DNA from: Adiantum capillus-veneris
Lineage: Eukaryota > Streptophyta > Polypodiopsida > Polypodiales > Pteridaceae
Direction: 5' to 3'
Length of the DNA stretch: 64,000 bases
NCBI GenBank assembly: GCA_014529385.2
Contig: CM043963.1
Span: 79,570,412-79,634,411, forward strand
In this document: positions 33,901-44,520 of the stretch, one piece after another
Numbering within the stretch: position 1 is the stretch's first letter
How the letters are laid out: every line of letters starts with the position of its first letter
Made by a program: the position numbers and the translations under genes
The notes under the pieces: generated by a model
What the model saw: the letters and a program-made list of their open reading frames with translations, nothing else
Database searches by the model: none
What the model was told of the DNA's origin: nothing

Positions 33901-35248
33901 CTACAAGTCCAAGTCTAGCAAGTGCGGATACAGACAATAGATTCTTCTTGATCCCAGGTACATAAAGTGCATCAACAAGTGTGAAGGAACTGCCATTAGC
34001 AGCAGTGAGCACAATCTTTCCAACTCCCTGAACTGGATAAGAGGCGTTGTTGGCACAAGTGATTGAATTCCCATGAGGGACAGACTCGAGAGAGGTAAAC
34101 AATTCACGATGTGAGGTAATGTGCTTTGTAGCACCATTGTCGAAATACCACACATGTGAATCTGCAGCAACTGACAAGCATGCATCATGGACAGCAGGAT
34201 TGTAAGTGCACTCTGCGCTAAAAGCCCATTCTGCATCAACATCAGCATCACAATCTCCTTTCACAGAAGACTCAACAATGGCTGCATTTGTAGTGGAACC
34301 AGCATTTGCAGTGGAACCACCCTCTTTCTTCTTAGCCTCTTTGGCCTTCAACTTAGGACACGACTTGATCAAGTGATCATTGGCTTTACAATAATGGCAA
34401 CGCATCTTCTTTTTGCCCTTATCACCAGAATTGCCAGACGAAGTGCTGCCAGCAGAAGCATTAGGAACAGAATTTTTGCCACTCGCAGCAGAACCATAAG
34501 AAGTGGCTGCATTACTGTTACCACCCTTTCTTTGAGAAGCAATAAAAGCCTGTTCAACTGCACGCTGCCTAGTCCTGTTTTTTCTAGAAAGTGACTCTTG
34601 CAACAGCAATGTGCATAATGCATCAAACTTGACAACTTCAGGATTTCCTTGGGTCATCAGTCTCCAAGTACTAGCAAAAGTCTGGTAGGAATCTGGTAAG
34701 GCATCAAGAACAGTCTGCACAAGGGAACTGTCAGAAATGACTTCACCTGCAGAAATGAGTTGCTCATTGATATCCTTGACACTAGCAAGGAAAGTGTCCA
34801 TATCATCTTCCTCATGCATAATCTTCGACTCTAGCTCTTTACGCAGCAAAGCAATTTTAGCCTCATTGCGGCTTGCATAAAGACTTGCTAGAATATCCCA
34901 AGCCTGTTTTGCAGATTTTGCTGAACGGATGTGAGGAATAATGGTGCGCTTCACAGACAACGCAATCAATGCATGAGCCTGCGCATCCTTAACATCCCAA
35001 CGAGCTTGTTCTGCTGTAGGCAAAACAACTCTAACAGCTGCAATCCTTGCAGCAAGACCTGCAACATCCTCAATATCGCCTACATCTTCAGAACCAGGAC
35101 GTACATCAATGCCCTGCACAATGTTCCAGACACCTTTTGACACAAGAACGTGTTGCATCATATAAGCCCACATAGGGTAGTTGTCCCCATCCAACCTGTC
35201 CTCAGCAGCAAACATCTTGAACACATCTGTGTTGTTGTTGTCAGCCAT
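30962..35248 (-). CDS. Copia gag-pol polyprotein, 1,428 aa
   Basis: ATG at 35248 is preferred to one 20 codons upstream because MADNNNTDVFKMFAAEDRLDG matches the start of copia gag. Domains: gag (about 10-230), CCHC knuckle CHYCKANDHLIKSC (near 283), protease WYFDNGATKH (near 370), GAG-pre-integrase LWHARFGHLNFASLL, integrase core from HSDVCGP (near 572) through TLRSDRGGEYMS and QQNGVAERKNR, reverse transcriptase with YVDD (near 1110), and RNase H from AFSDSDWAG (near 1272) to TDSQSALAV (near 1353). The frame has no stop. Two oddities are visible: the protease has DNGA where DSGA or DTGA is usual, and the first RT catalytic aspartate (usual MDVKTAFLNG) is asparagine (SNIVTAFLNG, near 1026). 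Both can arise by G-to-A change. The products would normally act in cytoplasmic virus-like particles; this copy is probably unable to copy its own RNA. Confidence 0.96.
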   Translation of the reverse strand: MADNNNTDVFKMFAAEDRLDGDNYPMWAYMMQHVLVSKGVWNIVQGIDVRPGSEDVGDIEDVAGLAARIAAVRVVLPTAEQARWDVKDAQAHALIALSVKRTIIPHIRSAKSAKQAWDILASLYASRNEAKIALLRKELESKIMHEEDDMDTFLASVKDINEQLISAGEVISDSSLVQTVLDALPDSYQTFASTWRLMTQGNPEVVKFDALCTLLLQESLSRKNRTRQRAVEQAFIASQRKGGNSNAATSYGSAASGKNSVPNASAGSTSSGNSGDKGKKKMRCHYCKANDHLIKSCPKLKAKEAKKKEGGSTANAGSTTNAAIVESSVKGDCDADVDAEWAFSAECTYNPAVHDACLSVAADSHVWYFDNGATKHITSHRELFTSLESVPHGNSITCANNASYPVQGVGKIVLTAANGSSFTLVDALYVPGIKKNLLSVSALARLGLVVKFVDDRCTVHDLSFGDEIVASGLLCRGLYKLTLYDKCGQNFANAVADSRAISDAKLWHARFGHLNFASLLRLQKSDMVASLPPLEAPIKHVCEGCILGKMQRSKFPKDGSVRATCRLQLVHSDVCGPMQTPSLGNYLYFVTFIDDYSRHAWVFPLKAKSEVFMCFKQFLAMAENVSKCTMGTLRSDRGGEYMSHEFNAFLASRGIKHQCTVPYTPQQNGVAERKNRSLTEMARCMVKSQALPHSFWLEAIMCATYVLNRCPTKALQSITPYEAWHDRKPSIEHMRVFGCLAYALVPQVQRRKLDDKAVKCIFVGYSAESKGYRLYHPQTKRILVSRDVVFVEDSVQPLLSCTRDSNVSSQDIYDTLLPLFSGGNTNVSSNEANVQPMGVSENVLEQPITDADVHDVLDEERAENEQARGMPKWLVHTLRDSKLDAPLSSHTRSGSRHASYASDCYALAVSSLHDVEEPLSFDEAQNSENWIAAMKSEYDALIENDTWTLCDLPPGKKAIGTKWVYKLKRKPDGEIDRHKARLVAKGYAQQKGIDYEETFAPTCRMTTVRFLCALAAHFGWDVHQSNIVTAFLNGDIFEEVYVTQPRGFVIKGQEDKVCKCKKALYGLKQSPRAWYEKADTHLVKRGFRNSPTESTLYVKREDDVFLIVVLYVDDLLITGPNERHIAEFKADLNATFKMKDLGLLHHYLGIQFKQCDGGIALCQKSYIETLLCKFGLEDCKPIATPMETGLKLSLHDAGDPADVTLYQTAVGCLIYVCNTRPDIQFAVSQVSRFMHSPGSKHWQAVKRIFRYLSGTLHLGLFYPKGGSLPPDLHAFSDSDWAGCFDTRVSTSGFCFMLSSSCISWLSKKQPTVATSSCEAEYRAVFTATVECVWLRRLMADLGVGQDTANTIYTDSQSALAVARNPVFHARTKHIEVHYHYVRERLSAGEISLAYVPTQDNLADLFTKALSREKLEAFRKALGLLPFVD

Positions 35249-35546
35249 GGTAAATGCTGCACCTGATGTGAAAACTGCCCGAAAATAGGAGAAATGGAGC
35301 GGGAACAACTTGTGCTATATAGCACAAACCGTAGAAGACTATAAGGCACCTGTTATGCAGAAAACGGCACTGACAGAAAATCTGCACAAAATGACGAAAT
35401 AGCCTGTGCAGTACTGCCCGTAGTGGAAACGGAGGCCGAAATGAGCCCAAATCAAAATTCTGAGCTTGCCAAAGCTCACTGAAATCGGAGAAAGTGAGCA
35501 GGTGTGTGCTGGAGCAGCTGGCGACTAAGCCCGGGAGGACATGACC

Positions 35547-35559
35547 TGCTCTGATACCA
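35547..35559 (-). promoter_or_regulatory. Primer-binding site, initiator Met tRNA type
   Basis: TGGTATCAGAGCA on the minus strand, two bases inside the 5' LTR. Identical in its first 12 bases to the site of the left copia element. Confidence 0.95.
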
Positions 35560-35561
35560 AT

Positions 35562-35788
35562 TGTTGAAATTAGGGTTGCAGAGAAACACACACAGCTTGG
35601 AGAAGACGAAGGAAGCTCAAGGTACACAATAGAGAGTGTATTCCTTAGTGTGCAATGCAAAGATAGATAGCCCTAGAGTGATGGGCGTATATACAATGCA
35701 CGGGGGAAAAAACCTCCTAAAGAGGGAAAAAATGCCCCGGCGGTCCTAGTGTGTTCACACACATCACTACCACATGTATATGGTAACA
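35562..35788 (-). repeat. 5' LTR of the complete copia element
   Basis: A 227-bp copy matching 30660-30886 except at two bases. In element orientation transcription would start in this LTR and read toward lower coordinates. It is followed on the right by the tatat duplication. Confidence 0.97.
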
Positions 35789-36089
35789 TATATCATTTTC
35801 CCTCTCACTCTCCTGTCGACACGGGTGTCACACTTGTGAATGGTGAAGCATGTGCAAGGACATAAAATTTGGGTGGGGTTAGGTATTTAAAGTGGATGTC
35901 GGCTCTCCATAGAAGGCAGTGTATGTGAGATATTTATTGCAAAGGTGTGGGATTGCTGATAGGTTCATGAATTGCCACTACAAGAGGTCACTTAAATTTT
36001 GGTGCCACATTACTGGTATCACTGGCGGGCATTGGTATATGTGTAGGTATGTATGGAGGGAGTTAAGTTTTAAAAAAATTTGATTTTCA

Positions 36090-36190
36090 AATTTTCGACG
36101 CCTGTTCCGACGTCAGCGTGCATGCACTTTCCGACGCTGTCTCCGACGCGCTTTCTGGCACCTATATCGATTTTTGTACCGATGATACCT
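36090..36190. repeat. Left subterminal repeats of the CACTA element
   Basis: The motif TTCCGACG or close variants (tttcgacgcc, ttccgacgtc, ttccgacgct, tccgacgcg) occurs four times within about 60 bp, followed by tatcgat and accgatga. In En/Spm the subterminal repeats bind TnpA and are required for transposition; this role is inferred here by position. Confidence 0.75.
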
Positions 36191-36368
36191 GCAAAAAAAG
36201 AAATCACAGGCTTTCTCTGCGCATTTCTCTTCTTCTTGCGCCTTTTCTCAAGCTCTCTCCTTCCTCACCTCTAACAGATTTGGTGCGAAAGAAGCATTCG
36301 GAAGTGCTAATCTTGCTTGTGGGTTAGCCCATAATACTAAGGTGAGATTGTTTTCATGTTTACTTGTA

Positions 36369-36390
36369 GATTTAGGGTTTAGGGTTTAAC
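36369..36390. promoter_or_regulatory. Telo-box-like motif
   Basis: Two adjacent copies of TTTAGGG lie ahead of the transposase region. Such telo-boxes occur in many plant promoters, so this could be part of the CACTA promoter. Two units are too few to call an interstitial telomere. Confidence 0.3.
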
Positions 36391-36657
36391 TTTGTGTTTG
36401 TGTGTGCGTTTTTGTAAGTTCCAGGACATTTACAACTTCTTTTATTGCTCAAATAGGACGAATGTCAGTGCTCGAACTTCTAAATGCATATTAAATTTAT
36501 TTAAATTAACTTGTATATTAATAAAAAAATTCATGCTTTAAACTTTCAATGCTTTATAAGAAATTATGGTTTGTGATGTGAAATTTCATTTTGAATTATG
36601 AAAAAATATTGGTTTAGTTTACGAAAAAATTTTGTTTTGAAGAAATTTTGTTTATGT

Positions 36658-36935
36658 TTTAGGTTAAGTTTAGGTTAGGTTAGGTTAGGTTATCTTATCG
36701 TTAAGTTATGTTAAGTTAAGCTACGTTATGTTAGGTTATACGTTAGGTTAGATTAGGTTAGGTTATCTTATACGTTAGGTTAGGTTAAGTTTAGCTATGT
36801 TAAGTTAGGTTAGATTAGGTTATGTTAAGTTACGTTATGTTAGATTATCTTATACGTTAGGTTAGATTAAGTTAAGCTACATTAGGTTAGGTTAAGTTAA
36901 GCTACGTTAGGTTAGGTTAGTTTAAGCTACATTCG
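36658..36935. repeat. Degenerate (GTTAG)n satellite, left block
   Basis: About 280 bp built from ttaggttagg, ttaagttaag, ttatcttatac and similar pentamer-derived phrases. It ends where the hairpin array begins. The unit TTAGG is the arthropod telomere repeat, but the block is degenerate and internal, so I read it as a local satellite. Confidence 0.85.
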
Positions 36936-36939
36936 GCAA

Positions 36940-38655
36940 TACGACAAGCCATAGAGCTTACCCACATCGCATATTAAAAACAACACAATGGCGATTCGTT
37001 CGTCAATACGGCAAGCCATAAAGCTTACCCACAACGCATATGCATCGTGGGCAAGCTCTATGGATTTCCGTATTTCCAACGACTCGTTATTGTGTTGTTT
37101 ATATGTCTGCGAGCGATTTTCAAGTCCTAAAATAGCTAAGCGGCCCTAAAAATATGCATTGTGGACAAGCTCTATGGCTTTTCAAATCCCTAAAATAGCT
37201 AAGCGGCCCTAAAACAACACAATGGCAAGCCTTTTGGCAATACGAAAAGCCATAGATCTTGCTTACAATCCATATGCATTGTGGGCAAGCTTTATGGCTT
37301 GCCGTATTGCCAAACGACTCTCCATTTTATTGTCTATATGTTTGCGAGCGATTTTCAAGCGCTAAAATTGCCTCGTGTCCCTAAAAACAACACAATGGCG
37401 ATCCGTTTGGAAATACGGCAAGCCACAAGGTATATGCATTGAGGGCAAGATCTATGGATTGCCATATTGCCAACAACTTGCCATTGTGTTGTTTTTATGT
37501 CCGCAAGCGATTTTCAAGCCCTAAAATAGCTAAGCAACCCTAAAAACAACACAATTGCAAGCTGTTTGGCAATATTACAAGCCATAGAGTTTTCCCACAA
37601 TGCATATGCATTGTGTGCAAGCTCTATGGTTTGCCCTATTGACAAAAGGCTAGCCATTGTGTTGTCTATACATCCGCGAGCAATTTTCAAGCTTTAAAAT
37701 TGCCTCGCGGCCCTAAAAACAACACAATGGAGATCTGTTTGGCAAAATGGAAAGCCATAGAGCTTGCACATAATGCATATGCATTGTGGGCAAGCTCTGT
37801 GGCTTGCCGTATTGCCAAACAGCTTGCCATTGTGTTGTCTATATGTTTGCGAGCGATTTTCAAGCGCTAAAATTGCCTCGTGTCCCTAAAAACAACACAA
37901 TGGTGATCTGTTTGGCAATACAACAAGCCACAAGGCATATGCATTGAGGGAAAGATCTATGGATTGCCATATTGCCAACAACTTTCCATTGTGTTGTTTT
38001 TATGTCCGCAAGCGATTTTCAAGCCCTAAAATAGCTAAGCAACCCTAAAAACAACACAATGGCAAGCAATTTGGAAATATGACAAGCCATAGAGTTTTCC
38101 CACAATGCATATGCATTGTGTGAAGCTCTATGGTTTGCCCTATTGCCAAAACGCTAGCCATTGTGTTGTCTATACATCCGCGAGCAATTTTCAAGGTTTA
38201 AAATTGCCTCGTAGCCCTAAAAACAACACAACGGAGATCCATTTGGCAAAACGGAAAGCCATAGAGCTTGCACATAATTCATATGCATTGTGGGCAAGCT
38301 CTATGGCTTGCCGTATTGCCAAACAGCTTGCCATTGTGTTGTCTATATGTTTGCGAGCGATTTTCAAGCGCTAAAATTGCCTCGTGTCCTTAAAAACAAC
38401 ACAATGGCGATCTGTTTGGCAATACGGCAAGCCATAAAGCATGCCACCAAGGCATATGCATTGTGGGCAAGCTCTATGGCTTGCCACATTGCCAATGGCT
38501 CGCCATTGTGTTGCCTATATGTGTGGGAGCAGTTTTCAGGCCCTAAAATCGCTTCGCAACCCTAATTGGCAAATTGGCAAGCCATAGAGCTTGCCGACAT
38601 CGCATATGCATTGTGGGCAAGTTGTATGGCTTGCTGTTTTGTCAAACTCCTCACC
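36940..38655. repeat. Array of long hairpins, ~170-bp units with 505-bp higher order
   Basis: About eleven units each hold an imperfect inverted repeat with arms near 60 nt. The arm text runs from aacacaatgg through ggcaatacggcaagcc and agagcttgcccacaatgcat, with the complement following the central ATATGCAT. Centres lie at about 37040, 37270, 37432, 37603, 37776, 37937, 38108, 38283, 38452 and 38604, with a half unit near 37153. Linkers of about 50 bp read gcgagcgattttcaagc...ccctaaa. Every third unit is most alike (37270/37776/38283, 37432/37937, 37603/38108), giving a trimer repeat of 505-507 bp. There is no supported coding region. Confidence 0.92.
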
Positions 38656-38659
38656 ATTG

Positions 38660-38895
38660 TGTTGTTTTTAGGTTAGGTTAGGTTAGGTTTAGGTTATAGG
38701 TTAGGTAAGATTATAGGTTAGGTTAGAGCTAGCGACAAATTAATAGTAGAAAAAACGCAAACGGACTTCGAGATGACTCGTATACTTTTAAAAATGCAAA
38801 CGTACTTCGGTTAGGTTAGGTTAAGGTTATAAGTTAGGTTACATTGAGTTAGGTTAGGTTTAAGTTATAAGTTAGGTTAGATTATAGGTTAGGTT
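38660..38895. repeat. Degenerate (GTTAG)n satellite, right block
   Basis: The same pentamer-type sequence resumes directly after the last hairpin (38668-38725 and 38808-38895), interrupted by agctagcgacaaattaatag. The hairpin array is thus bracketed by the satellite on both sides in the same orientation. Confidence 0.8.
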
Positions 38896-38896
38896 A

Positions 38897-39239
38897 GAGC
38901 TAGCGACGACAAATTAATATATAGTAGAAAAAACGTAATCGGACTTCAAAAGTGCACACAGACTTCAAGAACCTTAATATATAGTCATTGACCAATAAAG
39001 ACAAGATTATTACCCTGTGGTTCTAATCTCCGTGCACCTCTAGACCGAGGTGTGGGGGGATCGGGCCTGGCTAGAGAATCTGAGGTTGTTAGAGCTAGCA
39101 GCAAATAGTTGAAAAAACGCAATCGGACTTCAAAAGTGCACACAGACTTCAAGAACCTTGATATATAGTCAATGACCAATAAAGACGAGATTATTACCCT
39201 GTGGTCCTAATCTCCGTGCACCTCTAGAGCGAGGTGTGC
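38897..39239. repeat. Tandem duplication, ~194-bp unit
   Basis: Two close copies start at 38897 and 39091. Shared phrases are gtgcacacagacttcaagaa, gaccaataaagac and attaccctgtgg...ctccgtgcacctctag. A shorter third copy of the beginning is at 38724-38771. Non-coding, upstream of the transposase start. Confidence 0.85.
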
Positions 39240-39429
39240 GGGTCCATGAATACTTAACGTTCTTTTTTTTTAAGTCATGTAATGGGCTTTCTATTAGCGA
39301 GAATTTTTTTAAATGAAGCGGGCCTAGCTAGAGAATGTGAGGTTGTCATGTATTGTCATGTACTTAGTAGTGTGTAGCTATAACAACTAGAGTGTTTTAA
39401 TTATTTTTTGCATCATTGGTAGATAAAGT

Positions 39430-42400
39430 ATGGACGATGGGATGGCGTGTCCTTGTGCGCATTGCAAGAATCAAATCTTTTGAAAACAAAAAATCTGCAA
39501 CCAACACATACGCAATCACGGTATCTTTCCGATAGAGCAACTACAAGACCTGTGTTATCGATCTCATGGTCTAGAGATTGAATGTCAAACTCCGCAAGTA
39601 GATATTGCTCCAACTTCATCCCAGAGAATACGATTTTCAAACAAGAAGCCATTGACTGAGTCCTCCCAACTAATACCTGATGCGGCATTTCAAGAAGTAG
39701 AGATGGAGCAGATGTTGGACGCTTCTTTGACATGTATTCCCACATAGAAGGTGACAACATTGAACGCAGTACTGTGGACCCACCTCAGCCATCCCATTCA
39801 TATCAACGGCATGATAGCAATGATAAAGAGGGCGAGATGATGCAAAGTCTTGCATGCATGCCACTCTACACTGGTGCAAAAATCTCACTTCTCCATACCA
39901 TGTTGGCAATGCTTAATTTGTAGTCCTGTCTGTGGTTGGTCTGACGTCTCAGTCATAGAGCTTTTCGGGTAAATACATTGTATCCTAAGCATGATAAAGT
40001 GAAAATTACAGTTCATATAAAGTGATCAAAGGGCTGACTTGTTCATGTAATGACAGGTTGCTCAATGAGCAAATCTTGCCAGAAGGAAATCACATGCCCC
40101 CTACCTGTCCAGAAGCTAAAAATCTTCTTACTAATTTGGGCATGGATTATCACAAAATACATGCATGTCCTAATGATTGTATACTTTTTTGCAATGAGTA
40201 TGCAAACTTGGAACAATGTCCCAATTGTGGATCAAACAAGTATAGGGAGGACACACAAGGAAAATGTATCCCTGCAAAGGTCCTTCGACACTTTCTTATC
40301 ATTCCAAGAATAAAGAGCATGTTCATGTGCAAGTCCATAGCCACTTTGATGACATGGCACTCAAATACTAAATCGACAGATGATGTGATGCGGGTACCTG
40401 TTGACTCTCATGCATGGAAGCACATAGAGGAAATTTGGCCTACATTTAAGAACAAGCCTTGATGTATCCACTTTGGTCTGGCAATGGACGGAGTAAACCG
40501 ATTTAGATTACGGAGTTCATCATGGAGCATGTGGCCTATTTGTTTGGTTAATTATAATCTTCCACCATGGCTCCCTATCAAGAAGGGCCATCTATTGTTG
40601 TCATTGATCGTCCCAGGAAAGTACAAAGCAATGAACATGGACGTCTATCTGGCACCACTTATAGAAGAGCTCCAAATCTTGTGGACAGGAATCGATGTGG
40701 TTGATATGTCCCAACCAATTGGACGACGGAATGTACATGTGCAAGGCATTCTCATGTGGACCATGCACAATTGGCCAGGCTTCGGTGAGTGCTCAACTTT
40801 TATAATTTTATGATGTTTCAGGCTTGAGTTACTCGGGCAATCATGTATGTCTGAAATGTGGTCCTCGACTTGGCTTCCGCTGCTCTGAGCATTTGAGCAA
40901 GACAGTTTACGAGGGGCATGGTAGATTTTTGCCTGAAGGACATGAGCTACGTGGACCAAACATATGCAAACATGAAATGCATCCACTTAAAGCGAGCGAT
41001 TGGAAAAACATGTGGATGGAGAGGGGAGATTGGATGCCACCTTGAATGAAAAGATTTTCTATTTTCCATGAACTCCCGTACTAGAGTGACCTGATGATTA
41101 ATCATTCACTTGACCCAATGCACATCTTTAAGAATGTGGGGGAGATCAAATGGAAAACCATCACTGGAAAAAGGGAGAGCAAGGCCCAAAGAGATGACCT
41201 GCAGGCTGTGGGTCAAATGCCAGAGGCGTGGCCTTGACTTAAACCCAATGGAAAGTTTGCTATACCAAAAGGTCCATGGGTTTTGAGTCGTACAAAAGAG
41301 CAACAAGTGAATAAGACTATATCTTCATTCAAGACTCCCACAAGGTGTATGTGAAGTTTGAAAATGGATTTTACAAGAGATGACAATCTCAGTGGTCTTA
41401 AGTCCCACGATTGGCACAAATTTTTACAGTACATCTTACCAATTGCCATAAAGGGTTGTTTGAGAGATGACATTACAAGAACAATCTACAAAATCAGTGA
41501 GTTGGTATGCTGGATCAGTTCAAAAGAGATAAGAGAAGACAACATTGATGTAGCATGCTTAAATGTTATTGAAGCAGTGTGCATGGTGGAGAAGTACTTT
41601 CCAACAAACATTCTTACCACCTAAATGCATGTACTTGTGCATGTGGTCAATGAAGTTGCAGTTGCTGGGCTGGTCCATAGTAGGTGGATGTTCTTCTTCG
41701 AGGGATTTATGAAGACTTTAAAGGGGTTTGTTCGTCAAAGGGCTCGCCTCGAGGGTAGCATGGCTGAAGGATGGATTGTACAAGAGTCTCTTGTCCTCAT
41801 CAGTGAATTTTTGGTCTCAATTGATCCAGAGATGCCGCGAATGTGGACTATTGAGGTCAACGTCAAGGTGACAGGGGATGAGCCACAAGGACAAGGCATC
41901 GTTAGGAAGATGGACATCACAATGCGAGAACAGGTTATGAGATTTTTCCTTCTCAACTCAGACATCATGCAAAAGTGGCTAGAGAGATATGAAGGGGAAA
42001 AGCAAAAATGCTTGACAGATCGCCTTCAATTCAAGCGCAACCGTGCCAGTAGAAACCTTCCTTTTCTAGATCATCTTCAAAAATTGCTTGAATTTCCAAC
42101 TGGGGTGTGGTTAGATGCGACAATCTCATAGGCAAAGAGGAATGGAGTGTTGATTACTGAAGAGGAAGAGGAGATGTCAAGGAGTTGCAATTGGCATGCA
42201 TATTTCACATCTTTTTTTTTCAAGCTCCACATGATCACATTGCTTTAATAACTTTTAGTCTGTTTCAATTTTGTGACTGCAGTATCACAAATATGGAGCT
42301 TTGTGGTCGCATGGGAAACACTTCAGAGTGCAACGGATCGATGAACAAAGTGTCACTTTCGACAATGGTGTTAGGGAAAGCTTCATCCAAGAAAGTAGGA

Positions 42401-42948
42401 GTAGTGCCAGTGATGAGAATACAGAGACTAGCCATCTTGAATACTTTTGCATCATCAAAGACATCTTGAAGATTAGCTTTAGAAAGTTTGATATGTTTAT
42501 CTTTGATGTCAAGTGGTTCAAAGTTATTACCAGCGGCCCTAATACAATTGTGTGTAAAGACAAGAGTGGATTGATTCAAGTGAACTATCGGCGAGTGTGG
42601 ATAGATGGGCAAAATATATTTGTACTTCCGTAGCATTGTGAACAAGTTGTGTTCATACACGATCCATTATGTACAGAAAATGATGAGAATGATCTATCTA
42701 ATCCCTTCTGGCTCTATGTCGTTCAAGTTGCTCCACATAGCAAGCAAGTGTGTGAAGGATTGGACGTCAAGGTCGAAGAGGTGATTCATGAACAAAGTGC
42801 AGGACTGACGGAAAATTTAAGTTTAGATTTTGAGGTGGATATCAACAGTGAGCAATTGTCTGAACCTAGAGATGAGGTGTCAAATACTGAAGCTGATGAG
42901 GAGAGCAACCAAGAAGTAGAGTTCGATGATGAAGATACAGAAGTATAG
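39430..42948 (+). pseudogene. CACTA Tnp2-type transposase, decayed
   Basis: ATG at 39430 opens the transposase-associated domain (MDDGMACPCAHCKNQIF, then stop). After frame changes it continues at PLYTGAKISLLHTMLAML (39870-39915). A plausible 88-bp intron (GT 39969, AG 40056) leads in frame into the Tnp2 domain: LLNEQILPEGNHMPP, YHKIHACPNDCILFCNEY, CPNCGSNKYR, a TGA at 40460-40462, HFGLAMDGVNRF, and after a possible 37-nt intron (about 40785-40821) LSYSGNHVCLKCG. DUF4218 follows (GLKSHDWHKFLQYILP, VVNEVAVAGLVHSRWMFFF; 41385-41790). After an apparent intron ending gactgcag at about 42281 comes DUF4216 (YGALWSHGKHFRVQRI, IFDVKWFKV, NPFWLYVVQV) and an acidic tail to 42948. At least six stops remain. 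An intact relative would bind and cut the element ends. Confidence 0.88.
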
Positions 42949-43169
42949 ATTGAGATAGACATCTTTGGTGCATCAGATCTCATAGAGGATAATAGATTAA
43001 CTAATGATTTTTGCTAGGAACTCTTTTGTAACACTCTTTTTATTAGTCTACAATACACTTTGGATTCATTCATTTGTGTAGCAGCTTCGTTGATTTCTTA
43101 TTCGTATTGATTAAGCATTTCTTCTGTAAACTAGCATATTTTGTGGGTGTTGTTTGTGTACGATTAGCC

Positions 43170-44297
43170 ATGGCGAATGACGATGAGTCATACTCTCCTA
43201 GTTTTAGTTTTCCTGTCACTCCGGCCGGCATGTCACCCAAGCAAATGGGCTCGTTTTTGTCTCAGTTCACACTAGAGCAGATCAAGATGGCACAACACCT
43301 TTGGGCAACAGGTCCCTCTAGACCTACTATGGTAGACCCTACGCCTGAGACTAGTGTGGTCCCTACACCGAGCGGCCCCGCACCTCAATCTAGTGTGCCC
43401 CCTATGCCTGACGGGTGGTTCATCCTCAAGACGAGGTAGGCGTCGTTCTGGAGGCATTAGTTGCTGTGATAGTGGTTCTACCGATCCGTCCACACCATCA
43501 AGAGAGTGTCCACCACTCTCTTCAGTAGATAGTTCACCGATTGGCACACCACGTACACTTTGGGGATCACACGAGCATGATCCTAGCAAGGTGCACAAGA
43601 GCAGGGATGGGGCTGTTGTGGCGGATAGGATCAGAAAGGCCATGCGAGAAAGGATTTGACAGCTCTGTGCGATTTAGTTTGGTCTCTCTGTGATGGAGGT
43701 TTGGGATAACCTTGATGTTGAAAGAAAGAATTACATTGTTGAGGCCATTCACAGAGAGTACAGGCCGGCAGAGGGGTAAGATCCAGTCTCGAACCCTTGG
43801 ATTTTGAGCGTGGCGAAGTCCACAATGTCACACCGCTGGTCAGAGGAGAGACACAAGTACAATGATGGCAGTCCCAAGCCGGACATGGTTGGACGGAGAG
43901 GAGTGGGCGGGGATTGCACGAGAGACACAAGACAATCCTCAGAGATTTCAGCAGCAGAGAGATGTAGCTAGAGCACGTTTGGAGTCTGTTGGAGCGTCAC
44001 ACCTTGAGAGTGGAGGCTACGATACACTTTGACATGACTTTGTAAGTATTATACGTATGCTTTAAATTATGGAAAATATATATGTTATTTGAAGATTTAT
44101 CTAATGATTAAATCATAAATTTGCAGGAAGTTATCGTGAAGCGTCTTCCGACACACCGAGAGGAGAAGTATGAGTACAAGCATGGACTTGTGGCCCTTTT
44201 AACCCAGCTACAGGAGGAGGGAGAGGACGTTGACTGGGAGGCGTTACCACGAGGGTCTTCTCACTCAATGATTGTTTGCATATGTATAGTTTTGTAG
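43170..44297 (+). pseudogene. TnpA-like second CACTA protein
   Basis: ATG at 43170 starts MANDDESYSPSFSFPVTPAG, rich in proline and serine. The frame shifts near 43420 into a basic stretch (SSSRRGRRRSGG) and on to VVADRIRKAMRERI, then after a stop NLDVERKNYIVEAIHREYRP. A third frame gives EEWAGIARETQDNPQRFQQQ and ARLESVGASHLESGGYDTL, which resembles the plant transposase (Ptta/En/Spm) domain of TnpA-like proteins. A good intron (GT near 44040, ttgcag near 44127) leads to VIVKRLPTHREEKYEYKHGL and a stop. In En/Spm, TnpA binds subterminal repeats and helps excision. Position after Tnp2 and before the right end fits. Confidence 0.65.
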
Positions 44298-44309
44298 TGC
44301 TTATGTTTA

Positions 44310-44520
44310 TGGTACGGCATAGATGTTATGGTTAAGATTTGGCAGTCAAGTTAAGGTTATGGTTTTGTTATGATGGTATGGCAATCATGTGATGGTGATG
44401 GTTATGGTTATGGTTGTGCAATGATGGTATGGCTATTATGGTTATGGTATGACAAGCAAGTTATGGTAATGGTTATGGTATGGCAAATAGGTTATGTTTA
44501 TGGTTTTGCAGTTTTTGACT
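44310..44520. repeat. Degenerate GGTTAT/ATGGTA simple repeat
   Basis: About 200 bp made of ggttatgg, gatggtatgg and ggtatggcaa phrases. It lies between the second gene and the right subterminal region, and open frames through it are low-complexity. Confidence 0.8.

Larger units (their letters stand above)
30660..35788 (-). mobile_element. Complete young Ty1/copia retrotransposon
   Basis: The element is 5,129 bp, bounded by two 227-bp LTRs that differ at two positions, and flanked by the 5-bp target duplication tatat (30655-30659 and 35789-35793). It has an initiator-Met primer site, a polypurine tract and a single uninterrupted gag-pol frame on the minus strand. About 99% LTR identity indicates a recent insertion relative to everything else here. 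Confidence 0.97.

Noticed and set aside
31112-35140. Several plus-strand frames of 60-135 codons opposite the copia gag-pol
   Set aside because: They are antisense shadows of the long coding frame.
36658-36935. Interstitial telomere reading of the TTAGG-like block
   Set aside because: The repeat is degenerate, recurs on both sides of the hairpin array and is internal to a transposon.
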